The notes under the pieces were generated by a model. The model saw nothing but the letters and a program-made list of their open reading frames with translations, was not told where the DNA came from and ran no database searches. From Juglans regia (Eukaryota; Streptophyta; Magnoliopsida; Fagales; Juglandaceae), in NCBI RefSeq assembly GCF_001411555.2, contig NC_049907.1, forward strand, positions 6,208,243 to 6,272,242: a DNA stretch of 64,000 nucleotides, written 5' to 3'. The position numbers and the translations under genes are program-made. Of the stretch, positions 23,501 through 34,376 are shown in pieces; the first letter of the stretch is position 1, and every line of letters begins with the position of its first letter.

Positions 23501-25161
23501 CTTATATGTACGATAATGTGCATATAAGTTTTAGAGCTTATGAACAATATCATGAAAGATTCAGACCTTTGGACACCAATACTTCAAACAATTCATACCT
23601 TCCTCATTTCCTTGTCTTCCCAAATCTTGATTATTTGCAAGACTCAGTGTCGTAAGGGATGTAAGCCTACTCAGAGATGGTAAGATGCTGTCATCGAAGT
23701 AATTTTCATCGAGGATCAATGTCTCCAAGTTTTTCAGCACCGCCAGCCTCTCGAAACCTGCAAGAAAATTATTGGAAGATCAGGAACACAAATTAATACA
23801 ACTTTATCAAGAAAATTATTTGAATTTGCTCTTCAAAGTTATCACTTCTAGCATCAATGTTTCTAACCCACTGTTAAAGGGCTCCTGATCTTCCTTCTCA
23901 AATTAAAATAACACTTGCCTTGATTTGGCAGGGTACCATTGAAGCCATTGTTGCTTATATCCAGCGTGTTCAAGTTTCTCAACCCAACTAATGCTACATT
24001 CCAAATTAAAGATATAGAAAAATAAGTTGGAAATATATCTGTCCAATAATATATGGTACTAGAAAAAGTATGAAATTCTAAATGCCCTCATTTGATAATA
24101 TAAGATATAAGAGACTTACCTTGGGCTGGAAAGTAACCATCCAGCCCATTCCAAGTAAGATTTAAAGTCTTGAGCGAAGTGATAGCACCCAAAGATTGTA
24201 GTATACTAAGGTTTGCAAAGAAGTTATGACCAAGGTTTAAACTTTCCAGATTTCTTAAGCTTGAGAACTTTCCCAATCCTGCAAAGCATTTTAACAACAA
24301 ATAATAATAATAAGTGTATGTAATGAATAAAGAAATTACTTTATATATCTCTGAGTGGCTTTAGACTCTTTGAATTACTTTACAACTCTGTTTTAAATGG
24401 ATGCCATTTTTATAAAATACTAATACAAAATTGTTAAAGAGGTTTTTATAAAACTTGAATTCAAAACAGAAATCTACTTGGAATTTAGAATTTTTATTTG
24501 AACCCCAAATTTCTGAGGAGAGATACCAACGCATCAGATCAACAGAGTCAAAGGGTATAACAATAGGATTAAGATTTTTTATAAGATTTTTATTAAAATA
24601 CTAACTATTAATGTAGAATTCACGTGCTACATATATATTGTAATGAAAATAAAATTCAGTCAAAGGGTACATATATGTATTGTAATGAAAATCTGGAGTG
24701 GAAGAATATATAGAGAAACTGCTCATCCCTCACAACATACCTTCATCTACTATCCATCCCTTAATCGCATTAAGGGATAAATCAAGACTTCGTAACTCCT
24801 TGAAAGGCTCCAACAGAGACACGTTTAGTGACCATAACTCGGCAACAGTTTCTAGTGTGACGTAATATGGATTACCGAGGGACAATTTTAAATTGTCGAG
24901 GGACAGTTCTATCACATGACCTGTGGTGGAGTTGCACATGACCCGCTCCCAACTGCAACAATCACTCTTTGAGTCATCTTCTTCCCAAGAACGAAGAAGA
25001 TGATCTGAAGAAGTGTAAGGGTTGGACATAAGAAATGACTTCAATTGAAGCAGACCAATTCTCTCTTCCTCCAAGCAACCCTTGTGCTCACGAATTTGAA
25101 CAAAAACCACTAAAACCCACAGCAAAGCTTTCATTGAGAAATTATATTGTAAGACTCCCAT
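20510..25161 (-). CDS. LRR receptor-like protein (RLP) without kinase, seven exons, intact
   Basis: A plasma-membrane receptor-like protein, probably in immunity or development; the exact role is not readable. Exons (minus): 25161-24741, 24278-24120, 23993-23919, 23757-23599, 23455-23300, 23082-22936, 22734-20510. They total 3342 bp, or 1113 aa, with every intron in phase 1 and no lesion. Residues 1-28 form a signal peptide (KALLWVLVVFVQI), followed by an LRRNT cap (CLEEERIGLLQLK...CCSWERVMC). About 30 LRRs follow (LxxLDLSxNxFxGxIP), broken near the C-terminal side by an island domain (FLNLHRIPYTYKGLLEK...FVTKYRSLSYKG). Then comes an acidic/polar linker, one membrane helix (about 1055-1077) and a 36-residue tail. 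The absence of a kinase is normal for RLPs, which signal through partners of the SOBIR1 type (family knowledge). Intron 3 uses a GC donor. A second Met at codon 10 is an alternative start. Confidence 0.92.
23917..23918 (-). other. GC splice donor of RLP intron 3
   Basis: Exon 3 ends AATCAAG and the intron begins GCAAGT, the strong consensus for the rare GC-AG introns. Reading frame continuity across exons 3 and 4 needs this site. The paralogue at 31925 keeps the same GCAAGT. Confidence 0.8.
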
Positions 25162-25221
25162 CTTTGTTTCTATCTAAAACTTGCTTGCTTGGCTGTGGTG
25201 CGAGTATTGTGGGTTTCACAA

Positions 25222-25230
25222 TTTATATAA
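25222..25230 (-). promoter_or_regulatory. Putative TATA box of the RLP gene
   Basis: On the minus strand TTATATAAA lies about 60-65 bp upstream of the start codon at 25161, a spacing that would give a 5' leader of roughly 30-35 bases. This is inferred from position only. Confidence 0.5.
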
Positions 25231-25455
25231 AGATTTTAAAAGGGAAATGGGAATACGGGACTTGGACTAATACCAGATCAGCAGATCTTACCCATGCTAT
25301 AGAGACATGACGAGGCCAATGCCTTAATTTCAACATTTAGATATATGGTGATATTGGTTTATCTTAATTTATTCGATATTGTTGAAAAGAGTCTCTAGCC
25401 ATTTTGGTCGATTCTGTGTCGTCTTCTAGAATGACTGAATTTTAATCTTGAATTA

Positions 25456-25675
25456 GGTCCGGTTTAGATATAGGAAGTGTTTCATTTCATCTCATTGCAT
25501 CTCGTCTTATTATTACAACTTGTCCAAAATTTCAAACAAAATATAATAAACAATTCGATTTTTTCAAATTTCAAAATAATAATAATATTAAAAAATAATA
25601 TCTTAACAATAATTTATTCAACTTTTAACTTTCATCTCAACTTATCTAATCTCAATTCACTATCCAAACGATACC
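25456..25675 (+). mobile_element. Tourist-like MITE (220 bp) with TTA target duplication
   Basis: The element starts GGTCCGGTTTAGATA and ends TATCCAAACGATACC, so the ends are imperfect inverted repeats. TTA flanks it exactly at 25453-25455 and 25676-25678, the signature of PIF/Harbinger-derived MITEs. The inside is AT-rich (ATATAATAAACAATTC, AATAATATTAAAAAATAATA). Relatives lie at 27479, 28375 (inverted), 30642, 41054, 43369, 50884 and 60887 (inverted). Confidence 0.8.
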
Positions 25676-25679
25676 TTAA

Positions 25680-26140
25680 TATAAGTGTTGGATTTAATAT
25701 ATGAGTTTTGTTACTTATCATCCTCAAATACCATAGATTATATTTATTTTTATTTTTATTTTTAAATTTTTTTATTATATTCTTCATAAACTAATTAATT
25801 TCATCTATTCATCATTTATAAATCATATTTTTTATAAGAGAAAAAATAAAAATAAAAACTTTATATGTAATATATAATGTAAAGATGATAATAAAATTTT
25901 CAACAAGATCATTCAAGTTAGGCAAAATAATTGCGCGTATTATGGGAGAACGCGTGGAAGACTTGGGAATGTTCAATGCATCAAATTCCTACGTTGACTT
26001 GGACTTTTGGGATTCTGTCTCATTCATTTTAGTGCACTGATTTCTTCAATCACGACGCCAATTTGGTGGGCCGGTGGCTTCAGTTTCCAATTCGGTGCAT
26101 TGATTTCTACACTTCCAATTTGGGAGTGCCTTTTTTTGTT
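25680..26140. repeat. Segmental direct repeat, copy A
   Basis: This matches 27565-28030 closely, including GGGAGAACGCGTGGAAGACT, TACGTTGACTTGGACTTTTG and CACGACGCCAATTTGGTGGG. The adjacent MITE end is shared too, so the duplicated unit included it. It lies upstream of the RLP gene, so it probably carries duplicated promoter-distal sequence of the cluster. Confidence 0.85.
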
Positions 26141-26634
26141 TTTTTAAATATAAAGCAAAGAAAAGGAAAATGCATAGCTGCTTCGAGAAAGCATCGTTGT
26201 ACATGGTGGGTCTTTCTCGCGTGGAAAGTTGGGGTTAGCGTGATGGGAAGGTAACGAGAATGCAAACATCTTCGGGTGGTGAATGCAAACATCTTCGGGT
26301 AATGAGAGCTTTTTTTTTTTTTTTTTTTTAATATATTGCATTCATTAATAACGAACATTACAAACTGGATTTAAAACATATATTACATGTCAACTACAAC
26401 ATTAATAGCTTCCCAATCATGATCTAATCCAATATTGCAAATCTCTACAGATATAAAATCTAAGAAACACACAATTCTATTTAAAACAAAGTTAATCAAA
26501 CTCCATACATTGTCTAAGACAGAATAGAGTAAATCAAACCCCACATCCTATCTAAGATGGAGTTGAGGACACATCTTCAGATAATAAGAGTTCAGCGCAT
26601 TATAGACAATTTTAGAGACTCATTTTCTTTTTAT
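26141..26634. other. Insertion in copy A absent from copy B; contains T-run
   Basis: Compared with copy B, about 490 bp are extra here. Within it a 22-bp motif CATCTTCGGGTRRTGA-like is repeated (26263-26300), and a run of about 20 T begins near 26311, followed by ATATATTGCATTCATTAATA. The pattern would suit a minus-strand retroposon tail, but no protein or target duplication was found. Confidence 0.4.
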
Positions 26635-26797
26635 CTCTTTAGAAAATTTTCTAAGTGTTTTGTCCGATTTGGAAAGTCGACTCTTACCTAATTTTTTCAA
26701 ACTTTCAACTAGTGCTATAACAGATTTTGAGTCAAATTTCTTAGTTGGAAATTTCATCTAAAATAAATTAAGAAAATTAATAAAGTGATCTAGATAA
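26635..26797. repeat. Segmental direct repeat, second block of copy A
   Basis: Parallel to 28055-28222: AAGTGTTTTGTCCG, GTGCTATAACAGATTT, CTTAGTTGGAAATTTCATCT and AATTAATAAAGTGATCTAGA are shared. Together with 25680-26140 it defines a duplication of at least 0.6 kb. Confidence 0.8.
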
Positions 26798-26807
26798 AGG
26801 AATATTT

Positions 26808-27478
26808 CTTTTTTTATTTTTATTTTTGAAACTTCAAACTTCATTTCATCAAACATCACTATGGCCTTCAGCCATTACATTGTTAAGGTTAGCTACAGTC
26901 TACAGACCTTGCATTACTTTGGCCTACAACATTTACATTAGCTTGTTCTACAACTATTACATTAGAACAGAAACCTTGTCTATGTCCTTCAACCATGACT
27001 TGAACACTTGTACCTGGGTTGATGAAATCAATATCAATAATCTCAAAACTCTAGTAAAGTGTTTGATGTGCTAGCTGGTGAGCCACTTGATTTCCATTCC
27101 TCTTTACATGGTTAATCTCCCAACTTATATCAGCCAAGATAGAATGAACATCCTTCACAAGACATTGAAGCATACCATTTTGCAAATTATGATGTTTTAC
27201 TACCTTTACAACATGAAGTGAATCCCTTTCTAATACTACCCTATGCAAACTAAGCTCTTTACACAACTTTGCAACTGATATTAAACCTCTAGCTTCTGCC
27301 ATGGTAGATTGTGAGCAAAACTGTAATGGTTGCATGCACAAAGCCAATAAATCACCCTCACAGTCTCTAGCTACAATCCAAGTCCAATTCTGTTACCTCT
27401 TTCTCTTCCTGCTACATTCCAATTGATATTTATCCAATCTGGTATCAGGAGGATTCTAATTAGTAGAGCACATTTGAT
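26808..27478 (-). pseudogene. 5'-truncated LINE with RNase H-like (RVT_3) end
   Basis: The minus strand, read from 27400 to 27051, gives NWTWIVARDCEGDLLALC, QSTMAEARGLISVAKLCKEL, HRVVLERDSLHVVKVVKHH and INHVKRNGNQVAHQLAHQ. This is the plant LINE-associated RNase H domain with its AEA, ExDS and HV.R..N..AH motifs. Minus-strand transcription would end in the A-run seen as T-rich sequence at 26808-26828. Only the end of the element remains. The left part of the adjacent MITE (27479) is missing, as if truncated by this event. Confidence 0.75.
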
Positions 27479-27565
27479 CCAATATTAAAAAATAATATTT
27501 TATTTAACTTTTAATTATCATCTCAACTCATTTCATTTCAACTCATTTTCCAAACGACACCAGTA
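27479..27565 (+). mobile_element. Tourist-like MITE, 5'-truncated
   Basis: AATATTAAAAAATAATATTT and CATCTCAACTCATTTCATTT, ending CCAAACGACACC, correspond to the last 85 bp of the MITE at 25456. The left end is lost next to the LINE fragment. Confidence 0.7.
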
Positions 27566-28030
27566 TTAAGTGTTGGATTTAATAAATGAGTTTTGCTACT
27601 CATTATCGTCACACACCGTACACTATATTTATTTTATTTTTATTTTTATTTTTATTTTTATTTTTTTTATATTTTTTATAAATTATTAATTTCTTCTATT
27701 CATCATCTATAGGTCACATATTTAGTAAGAGAAAAAATAAAAAATTTATATATAATATATAATATAAAAATAATGAATAAAATTTTCCAAACACATAATT
27801 CAAATGAGGCAAAATAATTGCACGTACAATATTATGGGAGAACGCGTGGAAGACTTGGGAATGTTCAATGCATCAAATTCCTACGTTGACTTGGACTTTT
27901 GGGATTTTGTCTCATTCATTATAGTGCATTGATTTCTTCATTCACGACGCCAATTTGGTGGGCCAGTGGCTTCAGTTTCCAATTCGGTGCATTTATTTCT
28001 ACACTCCCAATTTGGGAGTGCCTTTTTTTT
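27566..28030. repeat. Segmental direct repeat, copy B
   Basis: Partner of 25680-26140, starting at AAGTGTTGGATTTAATAAAT. The block at 28055-28222 continues it. Copy B lacks the 490-bp insertion seen in copy A. Confidence 0.85.
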
Positions 28031-28054
28031 GTTTTGTTTTTTTTTTAATTTTCT

Positions 28055-28222
28055 CAACAAGTGTTTTGTCCGGACCCCGATTTGGCAAGTCGCGTCTTAC
28101 CTAATTTTTTAAAACTTCCAACGAAGTGCTATAACAGATTTCGAGTCAAATTCCTTAGTTGGAAATTTCATCTAAACTAAATTAAGAAAATTAATAAAGT
28201 GATCTAGACGAAGGAATATTTC
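28055..28222. repeat. Segmental direct repeat, second block of copy B
   Basis: Partner of 26635-26797, with about 90 percent identity by eye. Confidence 0.8.
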
Positions 28223-28260
28223 AGTGGCGAGCCACACCATCAATTTTTTTAATCACGATA
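28221..28260 (+). mobile_element. Truncated end of a CAGTGGCG-type non-autonomous hAT element
   Basis: CAGTGGCGAGCCAC starts directly after the segmental repeat and resembles the terminal inverted repeat CAGTGGCGGA of the complete element at 39531. No matching right end follows. Confidence 0.4.
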
Positions 28261-28369
28261 ATAGGGGTGGGGGTTGTTTTATAATTGGACCGACCTAACT
28301 CTTTTGTGAATGGTTGCCCCTTGCTAATGCCTCATCAGGTGGACATTTTGAGCCAATTTAAATTCAGAG

Positions 28370-28580
28370 ATTAGATGAAATAATTTTAAATAAAAAAATA
28401 AAAATTAATAAAAATATTGTTAGAATATTATTTTTTAATATTATTATTATTTTAAAATTTAAAAAAGTTGAATTGAGATTTAAAAAAATTGAATTGTTTA
28501 TTATATTTTTTATAAAAATTTAAAAAAATTATAATGATGAGAAGAGATGAGACAAAATACTTTATGAATCCAAATGGAGT
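28370..28580 (-). mobile_element. Tourist-like MITE, inverted copy
   Basis: The reverse complement shows the family core (CTCATCTCTTCTCATCATTA, ATATAATAAACAATTC, AATAATAATATTAAAAAATA). The ends are degraded, so boundaries are approximate. Confidence 0.6.
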
Positions 28581-29079
28581 CTTTATGTCATGGGTATGCA
28601 TTATGGGAGCCAATTGAAGACTAATGGTTAAATTATTTCTAACCTTTACCAGTATTGGACAATTAATTACCGATGATACAATGTTAAATGAAAGATAAAA
28701 ATCTTCTGCTTCCTCTCTCAACGTAAAAATGTGAAGTGTTTTTTTTTTCCCTTTTAGAACGCTATTCCCACTTTAAGTCTGGTGCCTCATGACCACGAGG
28801 AGTTCTTCTGAACATCTAGAGAGACAGGGAGAGAGAGAGCAGAGCGCATTGTGGACCACATGCACCCTAGCGGATAAACATAGTCATAGACTCACACAAG
28901 TCAAATTCAAACACCATGTCAACAGTTACTTATATTCCAACTCATGTCTTGTAACAAACTGCTCCAACATGAGGGACGAAATTAGGATTATAAGTGTGAT
29001 ACTTAAGATTGATTATCATTTATATTCAAAGTTTTCTGGAATTGCACTAGAAAAATTTAGGTACTTTTAAATTTGGAAG
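28581..29079. other. Unannotated stretch
   Basis: No gene was recognised. The 93-aa plus frame at 28789-29070 has no motif. Confidence 0.4.
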
Positions 29080-29345
29080 AAACTTGCCAATGTTTTCTTG
29101 AAGTTTCCATCCAAGTAATTGTACGAGACAACCATCCACCAGTATTGATCACAAAGAAATTTCAAAATGTTGCCGATGAGCTTGTTCAAACCGAAGTTAG
29201 ACAACTCAATGATCTTTAGCTAGACAATGAGGGTTCCAATACTTGGGATCTTCAATATCTATTTCAATTTTGTTGTTTTGTTTCTAGAGTACTCGAAGAA
29301 CCTCAAGCTTAGTGTGATTGGCAAATAAGTTAAACGATAATACAA
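29080..29345 (-). pseudogene. Receptor-like protein exon 7 fragment
   Basis: The DNA follows 22105-22510 of the intact RLP gene: CCAATGTTTTCTTGAAGTTT, GATGAGCTTGTTCAAACC, CTCAAGCTTAGTGTGATTGG and GCAAATAAGTTAAACGATAA all have counterparts. About 140 bp are missing inside and stops interrupt the frame. It is a shuffled piece of an LRR-coding exon on the same strand as the intact gene. Confidence 0.8.
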
Positions 29346-30640
29346 CAAACTGTATTAATGATGTGTTTCGCACGCCTACCTTGGAAGGTCCACCTGCAAG
29401 CTATTCAGGAGAATTAGGGCCCCGAGTGGTCTAATGTATCCCATTTAGAGGTTGGTGTAGTTTCTTCTACTCTTGGTGACCTCCCTTTGGGAAATCATGT
29501 TGTAACATTTAATGAGGTAACCCCTCTGGATTTTAGAATCAGCATGGCCTGACACAAGCATGTTCTCTGAGAGAGTAACTTGCCACATTTAATGCGATAA
29601 CCCCTTCTGATTTTGAGATATAAGGGGTCATTATGATCTAATTTGATCACTAACCCGACCAACCAAAGTATGTCGGTCAGATTTGAAGGTGCCCCTTCAT
29701 CTTGTTGAGCCTCGCTAGGCAGCAACTGAACGTTGTATTAGTTCGCTATTTTTTTTGGGCCGACTCTCGCCCCTAGTAGATGAACCCCCCCCCCCCCCCT
29801 TCTTGCTCTCATTTTTGCATATAGGGTATCTAATCTAACCAATCCTTGTGCACAGTTGGCCAGTGAGACAAGGTCCTTTCTCTAAGGAAGGAATTGGGCC
29901 TAATAGTTACCTTGCAAATTCTTGTCGTATGCATGCAATGGAGATTGTCTCTTTTCTCTTCTCCCTTTTCTTCATCTCTCTCTCTCTCTCCTCATGTTGA
30001 TAGTGCATCTAGTTCACCTTCCTCATTTTACCTCATGCAGTTGATTTTGTGTGATTCGTGAATCCCTTTTTGTATACTGACAACATGTGGAGTTTCCCTC
30101 TTTGGGTCCTCTTATTCCTTTAACCCTTCACATCTCCTCTGTACACATCACTTTTTCAGTTTCTCTAGTGTTTGCTTACTTCGTCTGCCTCCCTTATTGT
30201 TGGAACCTTCTTGTTCTATCATCCTCTTGGTTCCTCATAATGGTTTCCATATCGGCGCCCAAGTCTTCCATGTTAGTCCCCCTTGTAAGTCTCCAAATGG
30301 GTCTGACAGCATGAACTCTGCTTAGGTTGAGAGGTTTAGAGGAAGTCATTGGTCAAAAACTACTACTCCAGTGAGCTTGGATTTAGTGAGCACCTGTATG
30401 GGATCCCAAACTCAGTTGACTTGATTCCTCCCATGCCCATCGTGGCACAGTCGACTCGAAGGGATCAGTCGAGCACATGGCCTTTTTGTCAACATGTTTT
30501 CAATGGGGTTACGGCTCCCTTTTTGTAACCCCATTTGCGCCGTCTTACACTTCTTGGGGTTGGCTCTGTCCTAATTTCTTTCTAATGCTTGGAGGATTTT
30601 GCTTTCCTACTGTGCGGCATGGCACCTGGCATTAGAGCCC
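29346..30640. other. Retroelement-like non-coding stretch with C15 run and a hairpin
   Basis: No protein was recognised. Features seen are a run of 15 C at 29785-29799, a repeated ACATTTAATGMGRTAACCCC motif (about 29500 and 29585), a (TC)n tract near 29975-29990, and an 11-bp perfect hairpin (AATGGGGTTAC / GTAACCCCATT) at 30502-30535. The composition differs from the AT-rich neighbours, which suggests an old LTR element; this is inference. Confidence 0.4.
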
Positions 30641-30641
30641 A

Positions 30642-30728
30642 CCTGGTGTTTCATTTCATCTTATTGCATCTCATCTTATTATTACAACTTATCCAAAATT
30701 TCAAACAAAATATAATAAACAATTCATT
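30642..30728 (+). mobile_element. Tourist-like MITE, 3'-truncated
   Basis: TGTTTCATTTCATCTTATTG through ATATAATAAACAATTC matches the first part of the MITE at 25456. It breaks off into the hAT element at about 30729. Confidence 0.65.
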
Positions 30729-31214
30729 TAGAATGTCATCTTTCATTCTAATATCTAAGCTAGTTTATCAAGTTTCATGTAAAATCAATCTATTTTGGTG
30801 TCACATTAAGCATAGAATGCTACAATTGAGACCTTAAATAAACTTTTCCATACTCAATGAAGTTTAGAAGATAAATCATCTCCACTATTTTTCATATAAA
30901 TTGTCAAACTTAAAATAATTTTTTTTGTATTTTCACTTTGGATTCTATCATAAAAAACTTAATATTGTATAATAAAAATCTTTGGGGTCAATCTTAATAG
31001 TTTATTATTTCTCCTAATCTTAGTTTTAATTTAATTTTAGTGGGGCCACATCATTAAAAATAGATAATATATAGAAATTATATAAAATTTAGGGGTTATA
31101 GGAAAAAATTAGAGAGAGATATTTTTATTTATATTGAAATTTTACAAAATTTCAAAAAAAATAAAATTGTGGGGGTCCATGGCCCCCTCCAAGCTATATG
31201 TAGATCCGCCACTG
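30729..31214 (-). mobile_element. Truncated inverted copy of the CAGTGGCGGA non-autonomous hAT element
   Basis: The reverse complement of this stretch parallels 39531-40130. For example, AAGCTAGTTTATCAAG here corresponds to CTTGATAAACTAGCTT there. The sequence ends TCCGCCACTG, followed by ACTGTTAG. Only one end is present; the other was lost at the junction with the MITE. Confidence 0.7.
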
Positions 31215-31222
31215 ACTGTTAG

Positions 31223-31656
31223 GGACCCCCGTGGCCCGGTATTGAAATGTCGAAACTTGATCTAAGAATGATGGACATTAATTCTCTCAAATTGAATTGG
31301 TAATTGAATTGTGAGGGTCATGTTCAAGGTGGTATAATGGGTCATGTATAAATGAATTGTGGTGAAGATTTTATGAGAGAGGAGAAGTACCCAGAGTGGG
31401 TCATGTATTATATACTGAGAAAAGATATTTACAATCGTAAATTGTACAACTGTCGCATAATCGCTTTGAAAAAAATAAATAAAATATAGGATCCACATAA
31501 AAAAATTAATTTTTTAATAGTAGACCACACTCTTTTCCAAAACGATTACATAGCGTTTACGTACTTCACAATTATATGTAAAATTACTCATATTATATTT
31601 TATATTTTAATAACCCAAAATATATTTGAAAACATTTATTTTGTTTCAGAATGTTA
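31223..31656. other. Unannotated stretch
   Basis: AT-rich, no gene recognised. Confidence 0.4.
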
Positions 31657-32118
31657 CCTTCAACTTTTACTCCTTCGATCATCAAATCCCAACTCATTCC
31701 ATGAAAGACTTAATGTCATAAGGGATGTAAGGTTACTTAGAGATGGTATGATATATGCTGTAGCCAAACTATTAGAATCGAGGATCAATGTCTCCAAGTT
31801 TCTCAGTACCACTAGCCTTTCGAAACCTGCAAATTAAGAAAATTTAATGGAAGACGCAGCAAAATAATTTTTTTCATTGTCCTTTTTTAAAACGAAATAA
31901 ATTTATCAATTAAAGCTCACACTTGCCTTGATTTGGGAGGCTACCATTGTACCAATTCCAGCTTATATCCAGTGTGTTCAAATTTCTCAACATAACTATT
32001 CCTATATTAATAATCCAAGGTGACGATAAAGTAAGATTAGACACTTACGTGAATGCTCTGATTTAAAATATATAATTAGATAGAAGAGATCACTCAATTA
32101 ATTACCTTGTGCTGGAAA

Positions 32119-32123
32119 GTATC
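32119..32123. other. Target-site duplication of the copia element (left)
   Basis: GTATC here and at 37108-37112 flank the element exactly. Removing one copy and the element restores the RLP exon 2 sequence. Confidence 0.92.
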
Positions 32124-32389
32124 TGTTGGAGTTTACAAAGTCATATAAAAGGTCTGGAGTTAAAAGCTCAAGAAGCCAAACAGAAATAAAAGGTTCACGT
32201 TCATGAAATTGGTAGTTAAGTTAGTTATCCAAATATGAGTATTAGTGGTCCAGATGGCAAGCTGTAAATGGTCATTGTATCTATATATACAAACTGATTG
32301 TATAGTATTTTTTACTTCACTTGATCAAATAATGAGAAGTACAAATTGCATTCTTCTTCTATAGCTTCTCTGTTTTCCAACATTTTACA
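32124..32389 (+). repeat. 5' LTR of the copia element
   Basis: 266 bp, TG...CA ends, with CTATATATACAAAC near 32280 as a likely TATA box. It differs from the 3' LTR by three transitions and one transversion. Confidence 0.95.
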
Positions 32390-32400
32390 TGGTATCATCG
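32390..32400 (+). other. Primer binding site of the copia element
   Basis: TGGTATCATCG starts immediately after the LTR. The first eight bases match the initiator tRNA-Met 3' end. Confidence 0.8.
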
Positions 32401-32489
32401 TGTATGAAATTTCCGCTGCCCTCTTAAAATTTTTTTTCCTTCTCCCTCTTCATTTCTTCTGCAAATCTTTCTATTTCTTTCCTGCTTCT

Positions 32490-34376
32490 ATGGCGGATTC
32501 TAATTCTGAGTTTACTGATATTTCTTCAAGAAATCCATCGGATGATTCTTCAAGTTACTATTACTTACATCCTTCAGATAATCCTGGAGCACTCTTAGTT
32601 TTTGAGATCTTTACTGGTGAGAACTACATTGCATGGAGTAGTGGAGTAGATCTATCTCCATTGCTCTTACAGTAAAGAACAAGATTGCATTCATAGATGG
32701 TACTCTGCCTCAGTCCAATCTTGGAAATTCTCATATTCGAACTGCTTGGTTGAGAGCCAACAATCTTGTTTTATCTTGGCTCATGAATTCCATAGCCAAA
32801 GAGATTCGAGGAAGCCTACTATATTTCACAAGTGCATATGACATTTGGGAAGAACTCAAGACAAGGTATCTTCGAAGTGATGGTCCAAGAGTCTTTACTC
32901 TAGAAAAATCTCTTAGTTCTATCTCTCAAACATCAAGATCTGTTACCGAGTATTTTAATGAATTCAAGACCCTCTGGGATGAATACATTAGTTACAGACC
33001 AATTCCAACTTGTAGATGTGGAATTCTCAACCAATGTCCTTGCAATCTTTTACAGAACTTCACAGAAAGGCAACAATCTGATTATGTGATGAAGTTCCTC
33101 ATTGGCCTGCATGATTCTTATTCAATGATAAGAAGTCAATTACTTCTCCAATCACCTTTGCCTTCTATGAACAAAGTATTTTCTTTACTACTGCAAGAAG
33201 AAAGCCAAAGATCATTAACTAATACTCTTGGCATTCCTATTGACTCTCATGCAATGGTTGCTGCACAAACACATAAACCAATTGCCACAAATGGTACTCG
33301 GTTCACAAAGTCAAAAGCAAAAGTAGATGTCATTTGTTCTTACTGTGGGTACAATGGACATCTTGCAGACAAATGTTTCCAATTAATTGGATACCCACTT
33401 GGATGGAAAGGCCCAAAAGGCAAGAGAGTTTTTCCTACTCAACATGGAAATGCAAACACCAGATTGCCTACTGCAAATATTGCTTCTTCTTTGGAGTCAG
33501 ATTCAAGCATCTCAAATATATTCTCTCAAGAGAAAATCCAAAACCTGCTTTCCCTTGCAAATAGCTTATCTCATACACACATCAATCCTAATTCCACAGC
33601 AAACATTGCTTCTACCTCATGTATTATATCTTGTCACACTGCTTTTGTTGGCAAAAATAACTCTCCTTGGATTCTTGATACAGGAGCAACAGATCATATG
33701 ATCTGTTCTCCACATTTTTTTAATAGCATTTCTTTATCCAGAAGATCTTCTATGGTTCATTTACCAAATGACCAATCTGTTCCAATTGCTTTCATTGGAA
33801 ATGTAAATTTCTCATCTGATATAACCTTACACTTACATAATGCCCTTTATATTCCTTCATTCAATGTCAATCTCATATCTGCTTCAAAACTCACTAAAGA
33901 TAATTCTATTGGATTATTTTTCCTTCAATCAAAATGCATTTTGCAGAACCTACACAGCTGGAAGATGATTGGGCTTGCTGAACTGAAGTCTGGCCTATAC
34001 CATCTACAACAACCTTCTACACAAGAAATGAGTAAACTAGATTTGACTTGTGCACCTTCTGTTTCCTTAGCAAATAATTGTAACATTCATGCTGATATTT
34101 GGCATCTTCGACTAGGACATCTTCCATCTACCAGATTACAGATCATTAGTCAAATAAATTACAATGTACAAGCAAATCAAAATCATATCTGTGAAGTCTG
34201 TGCTTTAGCCAAACAGAAAAGGCTACCATTCTCTGTATCAAACAGCTATTCAAATAAGCCATTTCAATTAGTCCATTGTGATATTTGGGGTCCCTTCTCA
34301 ACTATTTCATATTTTGGTTTCAATTACTTCCTAACAATTGTAGATGACTATACAAGATTACTTGGCTCTATCTCAT
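32490..34376 (+). pseudogene. Copia gag-protease-integrase (N-terminal part), frameshifted
   Basis: Starts at ATG 32490 (MADSNSEF). Gag shows the LRSDGPRVFTLEKSL and FLIGLHDSYSMIRSQLL segments of the UBN2-type copia gag, then a zinc knuckle CSYCGYNGHLADKC. The protease motif is WILDTGATDHM. Integrase begins with the pre-integrase HLRLGHLP and CEVCALAKQ zinc-binding part and the first catalytic Asp in VHCDIWGP. A frameshift lies near 32640 inside gag, and another near 34360 ends the frame after IVDDYTR. Gag and pol appear to have been a single frame, as usual for this group. Confidence 0.9.
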
